A stretch of DNA of 64,000 nucleotides from Plazaster borealis (taxonomy: Eukaryota; Echinodermata; Asteroidea; Forcipulatida; Labidiasteridae): positions 521,001-585,000 of the forward strand of contig CM037474.1 in assembly GCA_021014325.1 (NCBI GenBank), written 5' to 3'. Positions 13,151 to 24,700 of this stretch are shown piece after piece. The position numbers and the translations under genes were made by a program. The stretch's first letter is position 1. Each line of letters starts with the position of its first letter. The notes under the pieces were generated by a model, which saw nothing but the letters and a program-made list of their open reading frames with translations, was not told where the DNA came from and did no database searches.

Positions 13151-13285
13151 TTATTAAATTATGAAACAGATTGAATACATCACATAAACATACATTGAAC
13201 TTGAAATAAAAATCCTACAAAAAGCAACACATTTAAGTTACATGTAGTTACCGCCAAAAAAGATGTTAAGTTTTTGTATTGTTTG

Positions 13286-13328
13286 TTTATTTGTTGGGGT
13301 ATTTGTTTGTTTGTTTGTCTGTCTGTCA
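13286..13328. repeat. (GTTT)n / (CTGT)n microsatellite
   Basis: TTTGTTTGTTTGTTTGTC followed by TGTCTGTCAG. It explains the Cys/Val/Leu-rich 92-codon open frame at 13263, which is therefore not annotated as a gene. Confidence 0.8.
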
Positions 13329-13680
13329 GCAGGATATCTACACAAAGTTAAGGACGGGTTTCCACAAAATGTTGTGGAGAGATCAAGAAAGGGTCAAGGA
13401 TCAATTAATCAGATTTTGTTGAGGATCAGGATCTTTCTGTGGATTCAGGGGCCGATTGATCTTAAGATGTGTATCAATCAGGGAAGTGTGATGTCACAAT
13501 ACAAATCACTATGGTCATACTCGCAACTCATCTTAAGATGAATCTTGGTGTTTTATCAAATCAAGCCCTGGACCATTTTGAATGTTACATTTCTTTGAGA
13601 GATGGAGGACACACAGTCAAAATGGAAGTGCCACTGCCACCTTGTGGAGCATTTGTGGCAGTCAGCACCAATCACGTCCT

Positions 13681-13906
13681 AGACTTGGAGACAAGTCATT
13701 AAATGTTTGTTGCCCTAATAGCGTAACGGCTCCAATGCCAAGACAATACTTTCGTTAGACTGCTGCTGTCGCGAGACTTCTGCTCTCATGACTATTGCCG
13801 TTAAATAGGGAAGTAGTTGTGATTCAGCAGTTTAGCGAGAGCTGTATAGTCGCGTGATGAAAGCCGTTACCGCGACAAACATGTAACGACTTGTCCACAA
13901 GTCTTG
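13681..13906. mobile_element. MITE with ~45-bp terminal inverted repeats
   Basis: The left end has AGACTTGGAGACAAGTCATT, ATGTTTGTTGC and GTAACGGCT. The right end, read on the minus strand, has AGACTTGTGGACAAGTCGTT, ATGTTTGTCGCGGTAACGGC. Non-coding, about 226 bp. Confidence 0.8.
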
Positions 13907-14703
13907 TCAAGTGTGTGATTTTTGTCCCTTACTGCTCAGGGGGGGAGGCTTATGCTCTTTTGAGTGCTTTCTAGTTTTAAAGAAAAGTTTTCTAAAAAAC
14001 TTCTTGGGATTTGAGTGACTTTACCGTTCCAGTGACCACTGCTGGTACTGGCCATTCACAAGGAAAATCTGACTTCACTCAAGTCACAAGCTGTAATCAG
14101 AAGAAATTATTAGGGTCTTTCTTTTGCAAAGAACTAAAAATGCATCTCATGTTTGTAGTTTGATAAGCCTGGGACAAAACCTCTGTAGCTTCATACTCAA
14201 AGAAAAGCTAGTCCTCTATGCAGAACTAATTCTATCAAAAACAGGTTAAGGTAAGCCAAAGAACAGACTGCGATGGATTTGGGGCAAAAAGGGGTGGAAG
14301 TTTGGTTGGAAGTTATGAGAATGGATTAGAACTATTAGTACAGCAAACCAATTACATAATAATTGTGAATACATTCATTGATAAATTCTTATCATTAATT
14401 GAAATAATTGTGCATAATAAGTCATTACAAAGTTAATATGAGTGATAATTAACCGAGGTACTAAATTCCAGTGCTGAGACCAGTTTGCAGCACAGTGGAG
14501 GGAATGCAGGGAAGCATTTTTGTGTGGTATTCAATTGTGATTTTAAAACACTGTACTTAACAGGAATTATATCAGAAAAGTAACCAGAAAAAACATGATT
14601 ACAACAGGCTGTTTTTATGAAATTGCATACAGTCAAGGCATTTCACCAAAATGGTGTAAAATTACATTATATACAGAATACATGATTCATTCCTTCCAAA
14701 ACT

Positions 14704-16289
14704 TCATTTAAATATACTATAAAGTATAGGCAGGGTTAGGGCAAAAGCACCGTAGATAAACACAACAGTTGATAAAGTACTCAATTTCATTTCCCATTCT
14801 AGTTTCTGTTCAGCGTTATTAACCATCTCTTCCAGCGTGGTCATGTCTCCTGACCCCATGGCAGCAAATCTGCGTACCCCTTCAAGCTCCTGTAGGAGCA
14901 CCCCTTCCTGTTGTTTCAACATCTTTGTGATGTTCTTGTCCTGTGTGTCCAACGCCTCTTGCTGCTGTTGGGCAAGACTGTCCAGAGCGATGGTTACATC
15001 TTGACCCTGTTTTGCTGCACCATTCACAACACCTCTGATGTTGTCTACAAACCCTTGAAGATCTCGCAGCTGACCGTCCTGACCAATGTCCTTTTGAAGG
15101 TCACTAACCATCGTCCTAAGTTCATGCATTCGTCTTTGGTTGATCATCGTAGAGCCTAATAAACCTATAATCGTTCCCACAATCGATCCTATAATGCCCC
15201 AATATTTTGTTCTCTCCTCTTGAGATCTCTGCTTTTCGTGGCTTTCCCTGACGGCCACGGACAGCTTTGCGAATGCACTACGCTCGATGTCTTCAATTGC
15301 CTCGTGCTCTTCTTCAATTTTCTTCTCTTTCTGGATCATAAGATGTTCTTCGGTGGCATATTCTAAGAATTTGGCATCATCGCGGGGTGTTCTGTCAAGC
15401 TTGGCACGTACTGCTCTAAGGTCAGCTTGAACGTTGTGTAACTTTTGTGAAGATTTTGTGACGTTTTCGCGGACCTCCATGAAGTACTTCTCAATCTAGA
15501 AAGACAAAAAAAAACACTTATTATTGTTAGTTTTTATGGCTAAATCATTTTATGACTTTGGATACTTTAAAGGGGCACTGTTGTCGAATTTCCCTGTCGT
15601 CATGATCAATGGCTGTATGGACTATGTACTCTCACCGAGTTACTGCACGCGCGCTCTCTCCCTCCGTATCATACTACGGAGAGCGCATGCATACGTGCAG
15701 TAACTGGATGAGAGTTCATAAATCCATTAACAGCCACAGGCCTGCTCTGATCATGATGACAAAGCCCCTTTAAGACGGGTTTAAGTTATTTTCATTTTAT
15801 ACATTATCCAAAGCATACATCTTTTGATTCAAACCATGATCAAACCCACAACCACATGTAAAAATAAACCACATGTAAAAATAAACCTTACGTAACAGTG
15901 TACATACAAAAAAGAATAAAGAAGAGCAAAAATTGTTTATAATTAATTACTGTACAATTTTTGGTATTTGTTTAATTAAATATTAAAATAAAGATTTTCT
16001 CATCCCCAATTCCGAAATTTACCTGAGTGACTTTTTCTTGAGCGCGTTTGACTTCTCCAATTCCCACGATATCTTCATAAGAGTTCACCAAAGAATGTAA
16101 TCTCTCGTCTCCTTTAATTTTACTCAACAAACTTCCGGCCGGTGGTGGTGTCTTGCCGACAACACTTGCTGGCGGTGGTTTACCTGATCCAGAGACCGAG
16201 TTTCCAACTGACGAATAACCGGAAGACGTGGACACAGCCCGAACAGCTCGCATAAAAAACAGCTTCTTGAAGTCGAACTGCCTTGCCAT
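14704..16289 (-). CDS. CCDC51: CCDC51 / MITOK mitochondrial potassium channel subunit
   Basis: Family knowledge: CCDC51 (MITOK) is an inner mitochondrial membrane protein that forms the pore of the ATP-sensitive mitochondrial K+ channel with the regulatory partner ABCB8. Two exons are read on the minus strand, 16289-16023 and 15495-14704, joined in phase 0, giving 352 residues. The N terminus (MARQFDFKKLFFMRAVRAVS) is basic and hydroxylated, consistent with a mitochondrial presequence. Residues about 75-185 are a charged coiled coil containing AAVRESHEKQ-like sequence (VAVRESHEKQRSQEERTKYW), the best-conserved block of the family. The first membrane segment is about 188-207 (GSIVGTIIGLLGS), a second coiled coil follows, and the last segment is about 331-352 (YGAFALTLPILYS). 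Length is somewhat below the human protein. The intron (15496-16022) holds a foldback MITE. The gene diverges from ALG12. Confidence 0.93.
15567..15773. mobile_element. TTAA-flanked foldback MITE in the CCDC51 intron
   Basis: Starts TTAAAGGGGC and ends GCCCCTTTAA. The interior is also self-complementary: CTCTCACCGAGTTACTGCACG pairs with a CGTGCAGTAACTGGATGAGAG copy, and CTCCGTA-TCA-TACGGAG forms the tip. The whole 207 bp could fold into one hairpin. The TTAA target site suggests piggyBac-like mobilisation. Confidence 0.85.
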
Positions 16290-16894
16290 GTTAACAAACT
16301 TAAAGAATATTTGTTACTTGAGTATACTTGTGATTTATGACGGATTTAACATTTTCTGTTAATAAATACCACACCTTTTTCGTTCACAACATCTGAACTG
16401 AAATAAGAGCTAATGAGAATGACATTGGGTCAAAGGTTATTAAATACCGGGGTGCATAATTACCAACTGAGCTATTTTGCAAGATCGTATGTGATTGGAT
16501 AAAAATGTAAATAAAATCGACCGTCATCTAATCAAATACTTGTTCGTTGAACAGTTAGGAAGGCAAGTTTCATCATCACAGTTGGTGTCCAGCCAAGGTC
16601 TGCAAACTCTGTATAAACTCGTTGAGAGACGGAACCGGCACCAGTATGAAATACACATGTGTATGGAAAACTGGGTTTTTTTCGCGCAACTGCACGTCGT
16701 ATCCTCAGTTGCGGTCATTTTCCTGATGTTTCTTTCTTTCTTTCCAGCCATTTGCACTTTAACAGAGCTGACATTTATGCAACTAGGCCCTATCTGCGTT
16801 GCAGATTGGACAGCAGAAGTCTCTAATAGTTTGGCAGTTGCATGCTTTAGCTTTCCTTTTCGAAATACAACTGACTAATTTGCCCCTATTCATG

Positions 16895-17107
16895 CTATTC
16901 CATTGCATTGGTGAATTGTGGTGTACTCTTGGGTGGGCGTTTCTTAACTGTTCCTTGAGTTGTCAGTGAACGACGTTCAACTGTTCCCGTACCTCCAGGA
17001 TCTGCTGACATAATTTGTTGGTAAAACCTGCTGAAATGGCGGTGAGTAATTTCTTCCTCCAGTATCTCATATATTTGGTGGACTTCTTGGAAAAGTTTTT
17101 GCAGCAT
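16895..17107 (-). CDS. Small open frame of unknown function, doubtful
   Basis: A 70-codon frame starting MLQKLFQEVHQIYEILEEEI, glutamate- and hydrophobic-rich at first (helical) and Ser/Thr/Lys-rich later, ending TNAME. It is open upstream for about 18 further codons without another ATG. A second frame just upstream (about 17061-17215, minus) contains LPIPTEEYLKKGSPTSIKKS, so the two could be parts of one gene separated by a frameshift or a missed splice. It lies between the divergent CCDC51 and ALG12. I do not recognise the protein; it may equally be chance. Confidence 0.25.
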   Translation of the reverse strand: MLQKLFQEVHQIYEILEEEITHRHFSRFYQQIMSADPGGTGTVERRSLTTQGTVKKRPPKSTPQFTNAME

Positions 17108-17299
17108 GCCTCCAATTTCTAAGGGATTTATTTGATTTTTTGATGGATGTTGGACTTCCCTTTTTTAAATATTCCTCGGTAGGAATTGGTAGCTGAAACG
17201 CTAAATTTTGACCTTTAAAAATGAAAATTCAAGAGCACGTTTCACAGCGCGGACGGAAATCTTGCGCAAAGTCGCGCACTCGTGCACAAAGTGACTAAA

Positions 17300-17433
17300 A
17301 CGGAGTGTAGCGAGCAGTGCTGTCAAGACCACCGTAGACCCGAAAATGACTTATTTTTCATGATTTTGACACTTAGTAGCCGTTCAAAGTGCCTGTGCCT
17401 TTCTGTATACATTCTGTCAACCCGTCTGGACAG
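17300..17433 (+). promoter_or_regulatory. ALG12: Candidate ALG12 non-coding first exon and divergent promoter region
   Basis: GGACAG|GTAAGG at 17428-17439 is a near-ideal splice donor, and no coding frame with an ATG leads into it. It fits a 5'-UTR exon joining the acceptor AAAG at 18675-18678. The region between 16290 and this donor would then be shared upstream sequence for CCDC51 (minus) and ALG12 (plus). The start is unknown, so the left coordinate is nominal. Confidence 0.4.
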
Positions 17434-18470
17434 GTAAGGATACAATTTGACCTAAATTAAGTGAGATAACTTGGGGGCATGCTGCGGAAAATTTACCGAC
17501 TTCTTCTGTTAAAATGTCATGGTGCGATGATCGTAACTAACCCTTAAGTAACCCTCCGCGGTCAGGACCCCGGCCTCCCCCGTGGTCCAGGCCTCCCCGA
17601 CAGCAGGCTGGGGACGTCGCATCCTTGAAGGTCAGCCGAGTTCTCCCTTCCATGGAATTCTACCTCCACGTCCCTTCGTACTCCAACCAAGCCCCCCTTG
17701 TGACAAGTTTGACAACTGTCATGTAAAAATTTAGCCCCACAGACTCCTAGAGCACTGTAGAGTGTGGCTGGCAGTTTCCTAGCCCCAACTCTGAACTAGT
17801 GTGGCCAAGTGTGAACCATTCGCCACAAACGTATGCAGACCCTTTAAAAATGTCCTCTTAATGTATGTCTGCATGTTGTTTTCATTTATGACATTTTGAT
17901 GTGATATAATAGAAAAACACGTGATAATAGAATTGTTCTTTTATCATTGATGTTTGTAAAATAACCATAGTGGCTGGGTTGATTGTAATGCTCTGAATGA
18001 TGTAATTTGTGCAATGTTGGCCTGACAAAGCAAAATAAAAAACAACAACAGTGGAAAACTTTTATTGCACAATTTATATCTCAAAATGATTTATAAGATT
18101 GGTATGCCTGGCCCAGTGATAAGCAATTGTTCTTTGGGCCTAGCTATAGTCCTCAATTTCTCACAATCAGACAACTTTATGAAGAGGATTTGGGAGGGTT
18201 AGAGTTAGGGTTAATGAGACTATTAGTATTAACATTTACCTCCAAGTACCTTTGGCTAGAGACCATCCTGAATCCTCCACTATCCTCCACTCTATGGTAA
18301 TTCAACACTGTTTGGACTTGGATTAGATTGGTATGCCTTGCGCACTGTAAAGCAATTGTCCTAAACTGTCCCAAATCACACTACTTCAACTTTACCTCTT
18401 GATTCACTTGATAATAGACTAGCTTCATCACAAGAGTCTAAAACTTGTGTGTTCATTATTGAATGCGAAA

Positions 18471-18590
18471 AATAGTTAGTGGCCTGACGTTTTGACCCTA
18501 GCAGAGTCTTTTTCAGAGGCTAAAGCGTGTCATTCAGCCATTGAGAAAGACTCTGCTAGCGTCGAAACATCAGGCCATTTAAAACTATTT
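18471..18590. mobile_element. Foldback MITE upstream of ALG12 exon
   Basis: AATAGTTAGTGGCCTGACGT, TTTGACCCTAGCAGAGTCTT are answered by GACTCTGCTAGCGTCGAAAC and ATCAGGCCATTTAAAACTATT in inverted order. The arms are about 50 bp with a short centre. It ends 88 bp before the first ALG12 coding exon. Confidence 0.8.
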
Positions 18591-18735
18591 TTTTCTTTAT
18601 ACCATCGAGGTCCTTTTGGTTGGTAAGCAATTTGCAATCAGCTTATTCTATTTTCTCCTTCATTATTGAATGTTAAAGGCAAGGAGGAAAGTGTATACAT
18701 CTGAGGCCTATGCCCAACCAGCAAAGCCTGTTGCT

Positions 18736-21700
18736 ATGGTTACAAGAAAGAAGAAACGTGTCTCTTGGTCGGATGATAAAGGAGGTTATCTCAGCTCCAG
18801 CTTGGATGATGATGATGTCTTTTGTCAGGTTTGTTAACGATGAAGTCTGTTTTATTGGATTAATTATAAGGAAAGACAGTCTGTAAGAAAAGGGGGATAT
18901 GTCTGAGCTATTTAAACATTTGGAACTTATTTTGATTTATTACCCTACATCGATGTGTGATTTAAGCGCAGGATTGGAACCCCTGACCTTTGCTATTCTA
19001 GAGCAGATGTCTTACCACTATGCCACCTTTGCTTAAATTACAGGATTCGAACTGGCGTCATCACCGGGCACACCAGGCATGTACATGTAGTCAAGTCTTA
19101 ACCCATCTAATGTTTGACAATTCAATATCATCCGTAATACAACTACCAAGTAGATCCTTGTAGGTCATCTAGTGGGGCATTCATTAGTCGAACCATTAGA
19201 TGGCCCACATCATAAACCGTGCATTTTGGTAGTATTAATTGTGCCTTTTTGTACTATTCACAGTGCATTATTGTCCCATCCTTTTTTACCATCGCACGCT
19301 AGACCAACCATGTGTTATACACAGCAGTACAAAACGCTTTAGTGATGTGACCCATAGGCCCGAAGATAGAGAAGAGGACGAAGAAATGTTAGGACAACCC
19401 CAAATGGGGAAAACCCATGCAATCAGGTAGGGACTGAAAACCCAACCTACATGCAAGGCTCCAGTCCAGGCTTCAAACTGGGGTCCACAGAGGTGAAAGG
19501 CAGGGGAAGAAACCACTGAGCCAACCTGAATACCCAGATTTGATATTCATAAATTGTATTTGTCTAAGTTATAAAACAGGAATTGCCACATGCTTGTTTT
19601 TGAACTGCAGGAGGGTATGGGAGGCCTACTGTCTCTGTTTCTACTGATAGTACCAATGATGCATCTATATATTTGCCCATATACAAAAGTAGAGGAGAGT
19701 TTTAATCTTCAAGCTATGCATGATATCATCTACCATAACAGCAACATTACTGCAGTAAGTATACCATGCCCGATATGGGGGCAGAGGGTGTCCACCCCCC
19801 CAATGTTCCTGTACTCTAACACACTGCTTTCCTCTTGTACAGTAGTAACCCCCCCTAAAATCCTTTAAAGAATCCCTTTACAAGCACGCAATGAAGACGC
19901 AATACGGCGGGGGGGGGGGGGGGGAAGGGGGTACACCCTATAAATGGAGCACCAAATGGCAGTAAGTACATAACTGGTTATTCACAGCTAACTCACATAG
20001 CGCTGGACACTGACCCACTCAGATTTTCTGTACATCTTTGAAATTCTTAAAACAGAAGTCATTTTCTGAATTGTAATCTGTTTTGTTATTGATGGTGGCC
20101 CTTTGTAAATTTGGTGTCATGTTTTGATGCCTGTGTTTATCGTGTTATGTGCAGTTTGGAATAGTAAGCAATAACAACTTTTTATTTTCCCTTTATTCTT
20201 TTTATTTCAGTAGTTTTTATACTTTCACAGATTGCAATTTTGCTTGTCAGGCCTTATGTTCTTTTAACTAAATCAACATAATAATAATTTCAATCATAAG
20301 CATAAAGGTCATTCTGTGTCAAATCGCCAAGGTCCAAGGGTCAAGTTTATAGATTTCTTTAAATTTGCTAAAACTGTTTGAAATTGTAAGTTCAGAAGTT
20401 TAAAGCTGTGTGAAAAAGCATAAAGTTCAAATGTTACAACGACCCTAAATACTATACCATATGACCCCAAACCATTCAAATTTGAGTTTCCTCATATGAC
20501 CAAACCATTTTAGCCAATTTACAGAGAATCTATGAGATTGACCCTTGGGAGGTCTGTTAATTTGACACGGAATAACTAATTGAACTTGCCGCTTCATTGA
20601 GATGTTCAAACCATCACACCGAAGTTGGAGGTGTGTGCACCCTTTATGGCTTCAACATTGAACTCCATGTGGGCATAATAAAGTTTGATGTTTGGGAAAA
20701 GGGTGATGACAAAGCACTTGATAGGATGGCATGGTGGTGTGTCGAAGCCAAGCTGTCTACTGCATCGGACTCAGGTCATGACACTTGTCCCAGAGCAAGG
20801 CACTTAACCATAGTTGATTCTCTTAACCCAGGTGTATAAATGGGAACCTGAGAGGGCTATACAGTATTGTGTTAGATTAACCCCTTGGCGCTAATTTAAG
20901 CAGCTTGGGGTTGTATGCTCCCCAGGGAGTTCAGAAAGTTAGGGGAATGGACTTAAAGTATGCCTGATGAAAAGGGATAATAATGTTGTAAAGCACCTTG
21001 ATAAGAATCAATTATTATTATTATTAAATAGAAGTTGTTCATATTTCAGTATGATCACCTGGAGTTTCCCGGAGTTGTCCCAAGGACCTTCATTGGTCCT
21101 CTGGTAGTCTCTGGTTTAGCATCACCCTTCATTGCTATTGCTTCTGCACTTGGTGCCTCATCCATAGTGACTCAGTATATAGGTAAGGTTTGTCTGTAGC
21201 CTGCTTAGTGTGTGTGGAAGACTTGCTTGGGGTGGAATTACAATACTTTGAGCCTGCTTAACCCCCCTACTATCAGCTTGTTTCTCAAGACAACCAACCC
21301 ATACCTCACTATAACACAACAGTGGCATTTGTAGGCACACACGCTGATGTAGAGAGTACAGCCATAGCCCAAAGTGCTTCAATGAGAGTGGTAAACTGGA
21401 GAAGCCACCAGCTGTGCTCAATTGCAATTGAATTTGGGCCACTGTTGGAATAGATAAGGTTTCCACAGTGGCAATCTGTGGCACTAATTGATCACACACA
21501 CAAATACAATGGCAGCAAAGTGTGGCATGGGTTACCTCGGTGTATAGCATAGTGGACATTTTAAAGGCATCTTGGAGTAAGTTATTTTTGTTTTGCTTTC
21601 CTTTCAGTGCGAGCGTGCCTTGGGTTCTTGGTCATACATTCCTTTAGAGATTTCTGTGAGCAGGTGTCCTGGATGTTTGGATCAGACACGGCCAATTACC

Positions 21701-24700
21701 TGGCATTAATAACGCTGTCACAGTTTCACTTCATGTTTTATGTGACAAGACCTCTACCAAATATCTTTGCCTTGGCTATTGGTGAGTAGAATTTAATCTC
21801 AAACGCATATTCCAAATCCTCCAAAATCTTTTGCTTGTTTTTTTTTTCTTCAAATACTCATTACAAAGGTCTCAGCTGGGAGTTCCCCAGGGAACTCCTG
21901 TTATTTTGTAACATTTAGCCCTAGTCTCAGGGCCAGCCTGGTTTGAATAAAGTCATTAATTATCCTTATCTAGGATAGCGTGTAGTCATCACGCAAAGCC
22001 TCTGAGAGACCTGTAGACTCCATAGACTGGGGGGACTGTTATTCACACTTGTGGCCAGAATTCATATGGAGTTACCTTTTTATGTCAAGCTCTATAATTA
22101 TCTGAAGCAATGAATATAAGTGCATTGTCACCGAATATAATCACAAGGTGAAATTTTTACCATTCCATTTCATGATGCGAATTTGAGTGAAATTGAAACG
22201 AAAGATTTTCCCCAGTGATTATCTACGACAATGCTGGAATAAAATGCATTCAATAGTTGTTTTATATAACTCACACATAGATCCTTGTCAATTGAAAAAA
22301 AATTCACAATAAACCAAAAACATACACAGAAATTTGTCCAACCAACACTCTGAAAATTAAAAAAAAAAAAAAAAAAAAAACGTGGATGATTCCATGTAGA
22401 CACCAACCTTGCCTGTCTTGACTCAACCTTGCCTCATTTGGACAAAGGGGGGGGAACGAGTATTTTTGGCGCTGCGACACATCTGAAGCATCCTATATTT
22501 ATTCATGAGGACCCATGTATTAAATTTGGAGCGTCGCGACGGTGTACATGGCAAAATAAAAGAGGACATGTGACACGTGTTTCACCAATCAAATGACAAG
22601 GATCTGTGTGTGCGTTATATAAAGTCATATAATACTCTAGTAGTAGTCAGGCAGTTTTACCATGTAGTTTAGTTGTATATTGACCTGCCATGGCTGAGTG
22701 GTTTAGTGATTGACTCAAGTTCTGGTTGCTAAGTCATCGGGGTGTGGGTTCAAATCCTGGTCATGACACTAGTGTCCTTGAGTAAGACACTTAACTATAA
22801 TTGTTTCTTCACTCAGGGGTAATTGGGTACCTGTGAGGGCAGAGATGGTTCTTGTGATTGATTTAGCTTGTTGTGCTACATACTTAGCAACACAGGCTGT
22901 ATACTCCCCAGGGAACTGAGATGGTTTAAGGAATGAAATAAATGACCCAGTGACCAGGGGTAATAATGTTTGAAGCTCAATGATAATTTCTTTGGAATTG
23001 CCCTATATAAGAGCCATTATTATGATAGCCCATTCAGTGTCATCACAAACGCTTTTTTCATCTGCTCCTGGAACTTGTGAGGTTTATAAATTATATAATT
23101 GTTTCACTCGCTATTTTTGTCATATCGTATTTCCCTCATCAGCTCTGAAGGCAATCAGTGCATGGATGCAACAGAACCATAGAGATTTTATTTTACTGTC
23201 AGCGTTTGCAATCATTACGTTCCGTTTTGAGCTATGTTTGCTGCTTGGCCTCATGCTTCTTGGGGAGCTGTTATCCCAGAGGCTAGGTATCCTGTCCCTC
23301 ATTGGATGGGGCATAGTCGGTGCTGTTTTAAGTCTGGGTAAGTAAGTACCATGTGGTATAATATAAGACATGTTGTTTGTGTGTGTAATTAAAAGAGCTC
23401 TCCCTAAGCCATTATTCAAGGTTAACAATCGCTGTCATTTTTGTTTCCATGGGCGGTATTATTTTTTGAAGCTATTTGGAGCTTCGGGAGTGATCGTTTG
23501 CCTTTGAAAATATCATTGCTACAATGAAACCCTGACTTAAGAAAGGAAAGACATCAAGGTTCTCACAATTAGCATGGGGATTTGTCGTTTTTTTGTTAGA
23601 AAATATGAGTATGCACTCATGGTATGCTAGAATTACAAAACGCTCTGACTGACCTTCTATTGAGCCGAATACAATGATAAACAATGGTGGAAGCTTGTCC
23701 ATTCTTGTTTGCCACATTTGTACAACAACAGGACAAAGGTCTCTGGAATCGGGATTACACAGCAACCCCGGGAAACAAATATTACAAGCATGATTTTCAG
23801 TATCTTCTGTCCCTCATTGTACAGGGAAAACAAATCGTAGTTCAGTAGGTGCATGCCTGTGCATGCTACACAATAGAATGTCAGGGTGGATATATCATGT
23901 AAGCCTTCTGACTAAATGTACAAAATTGAGGGCGCTTTGACGTTGTTCTTGGCACTAAAAACGTCTGTCGTAGCCCATTCCAGAAAATGTTGCCGCCTAT
24001 ACACGTCATCCGATGTGAAGTGGTTAAAACACATAGGTGTACATGTAGGTGTATAGTAAAAACACATAATATTTGTTTTCCCATGCAAATTTTAAATCTA
24101 TTATATGGTTGCGGTGCCTGCTGGCAATATGTAGGATTTGAACTTGCCTCTACATGTAGCTACCAGGAAAGCTCGGTGGTCTAGTGGTATGACATTTACT
24201 CCAGTATGGCAAAGGCTGTGGGTTCGAATCCCACCTGAGTAATATGCCTGTGGATTTTGTTCACAAGACTCGGGGAAAGTTCTGAGTATACAAAGCTTAA
24301 CACACATCGGTGTATGTGTAAAACACAAATATAATTGTTTGAGGTGAATATGTTCACATACAAAGCAGAGTATAGTTTAACCTGAGTATAATTCACTCTC
24401 TTCAATTCTGTTTTGTTAAATTTTGATTTTGTGATTGCATTATTCATTTGAATACTGTGCAAATGACTGTGTGGAAATGAAAAGTTCAATGTCACAATGT
24501 ATTTTTAGTAGAACTGTACTTCATTTCTGAGTGCTGGTACAAGTATTGTAATTAATACCTTAAAGTGTCTTGGGTTGAGACTTGGACCCAAAGGTTCTAA
24601 ATCAATTCCGAAGCACAAGGTCTAAAACAGAGAAAGAGACCTAAAGACATAGTGTTTAGTCAACAAGAACTTTAGGTCAGGGTCCCAAGCTTTTAAAACC

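Larger units (their letters stand above)
7989..14703. other. Intergenic: ALAS 3' end to CCDC51 3' end
   Basis: The ALAS and CCDC51 genes converge here. No coding exon was recognised; open frames are short and overlapping. Repeats inside are listed separately. AATAAA motifs at 9249 and 11049 could end the ALAS transcript, but nothing distinguishes them. The remainder, for example 8870-10240 and 12400-13040, is AT-rich unique-looking sequence. Confidence 0.6.

Noticed and set aside
13263..13541. Cys/Val/Phe-rich 92-codon open frame
   Set aside because: The unusual composition comes from a (GTTT)n microsatellite.
16495..16878. 127-codon plus-strand open frame upstream of CCDC51
   Set aside because: Competes with an equally good minus frame, no recognisable motif and no splice support.
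19590..19611. ALG12 start at the frame opening just before exon 2
   Set aside because: Those codons lie before the acceptor TGCAG at 19606-19610. A start within the exon (19617) or in the previous exon (18736) is more likely.
21158..21559. 133-codon minus-strand open frame
   Set aside because: It overlaps ALG12 exon 3 and its intron on the other strand, with no family resemblance.
23472..23765. Protein-like minus-strand frame shared with 43256-43558
   Set aside because: The similarity is at DNA level over a TTAA transposable element; frames are not preserved between copies.
24163..24240. Functional tRNA gene
   Set aside because: The same tRNA-like head recurs at several loci with a common non-tRNA 3' body and decayed boxes, so it is a SINE.
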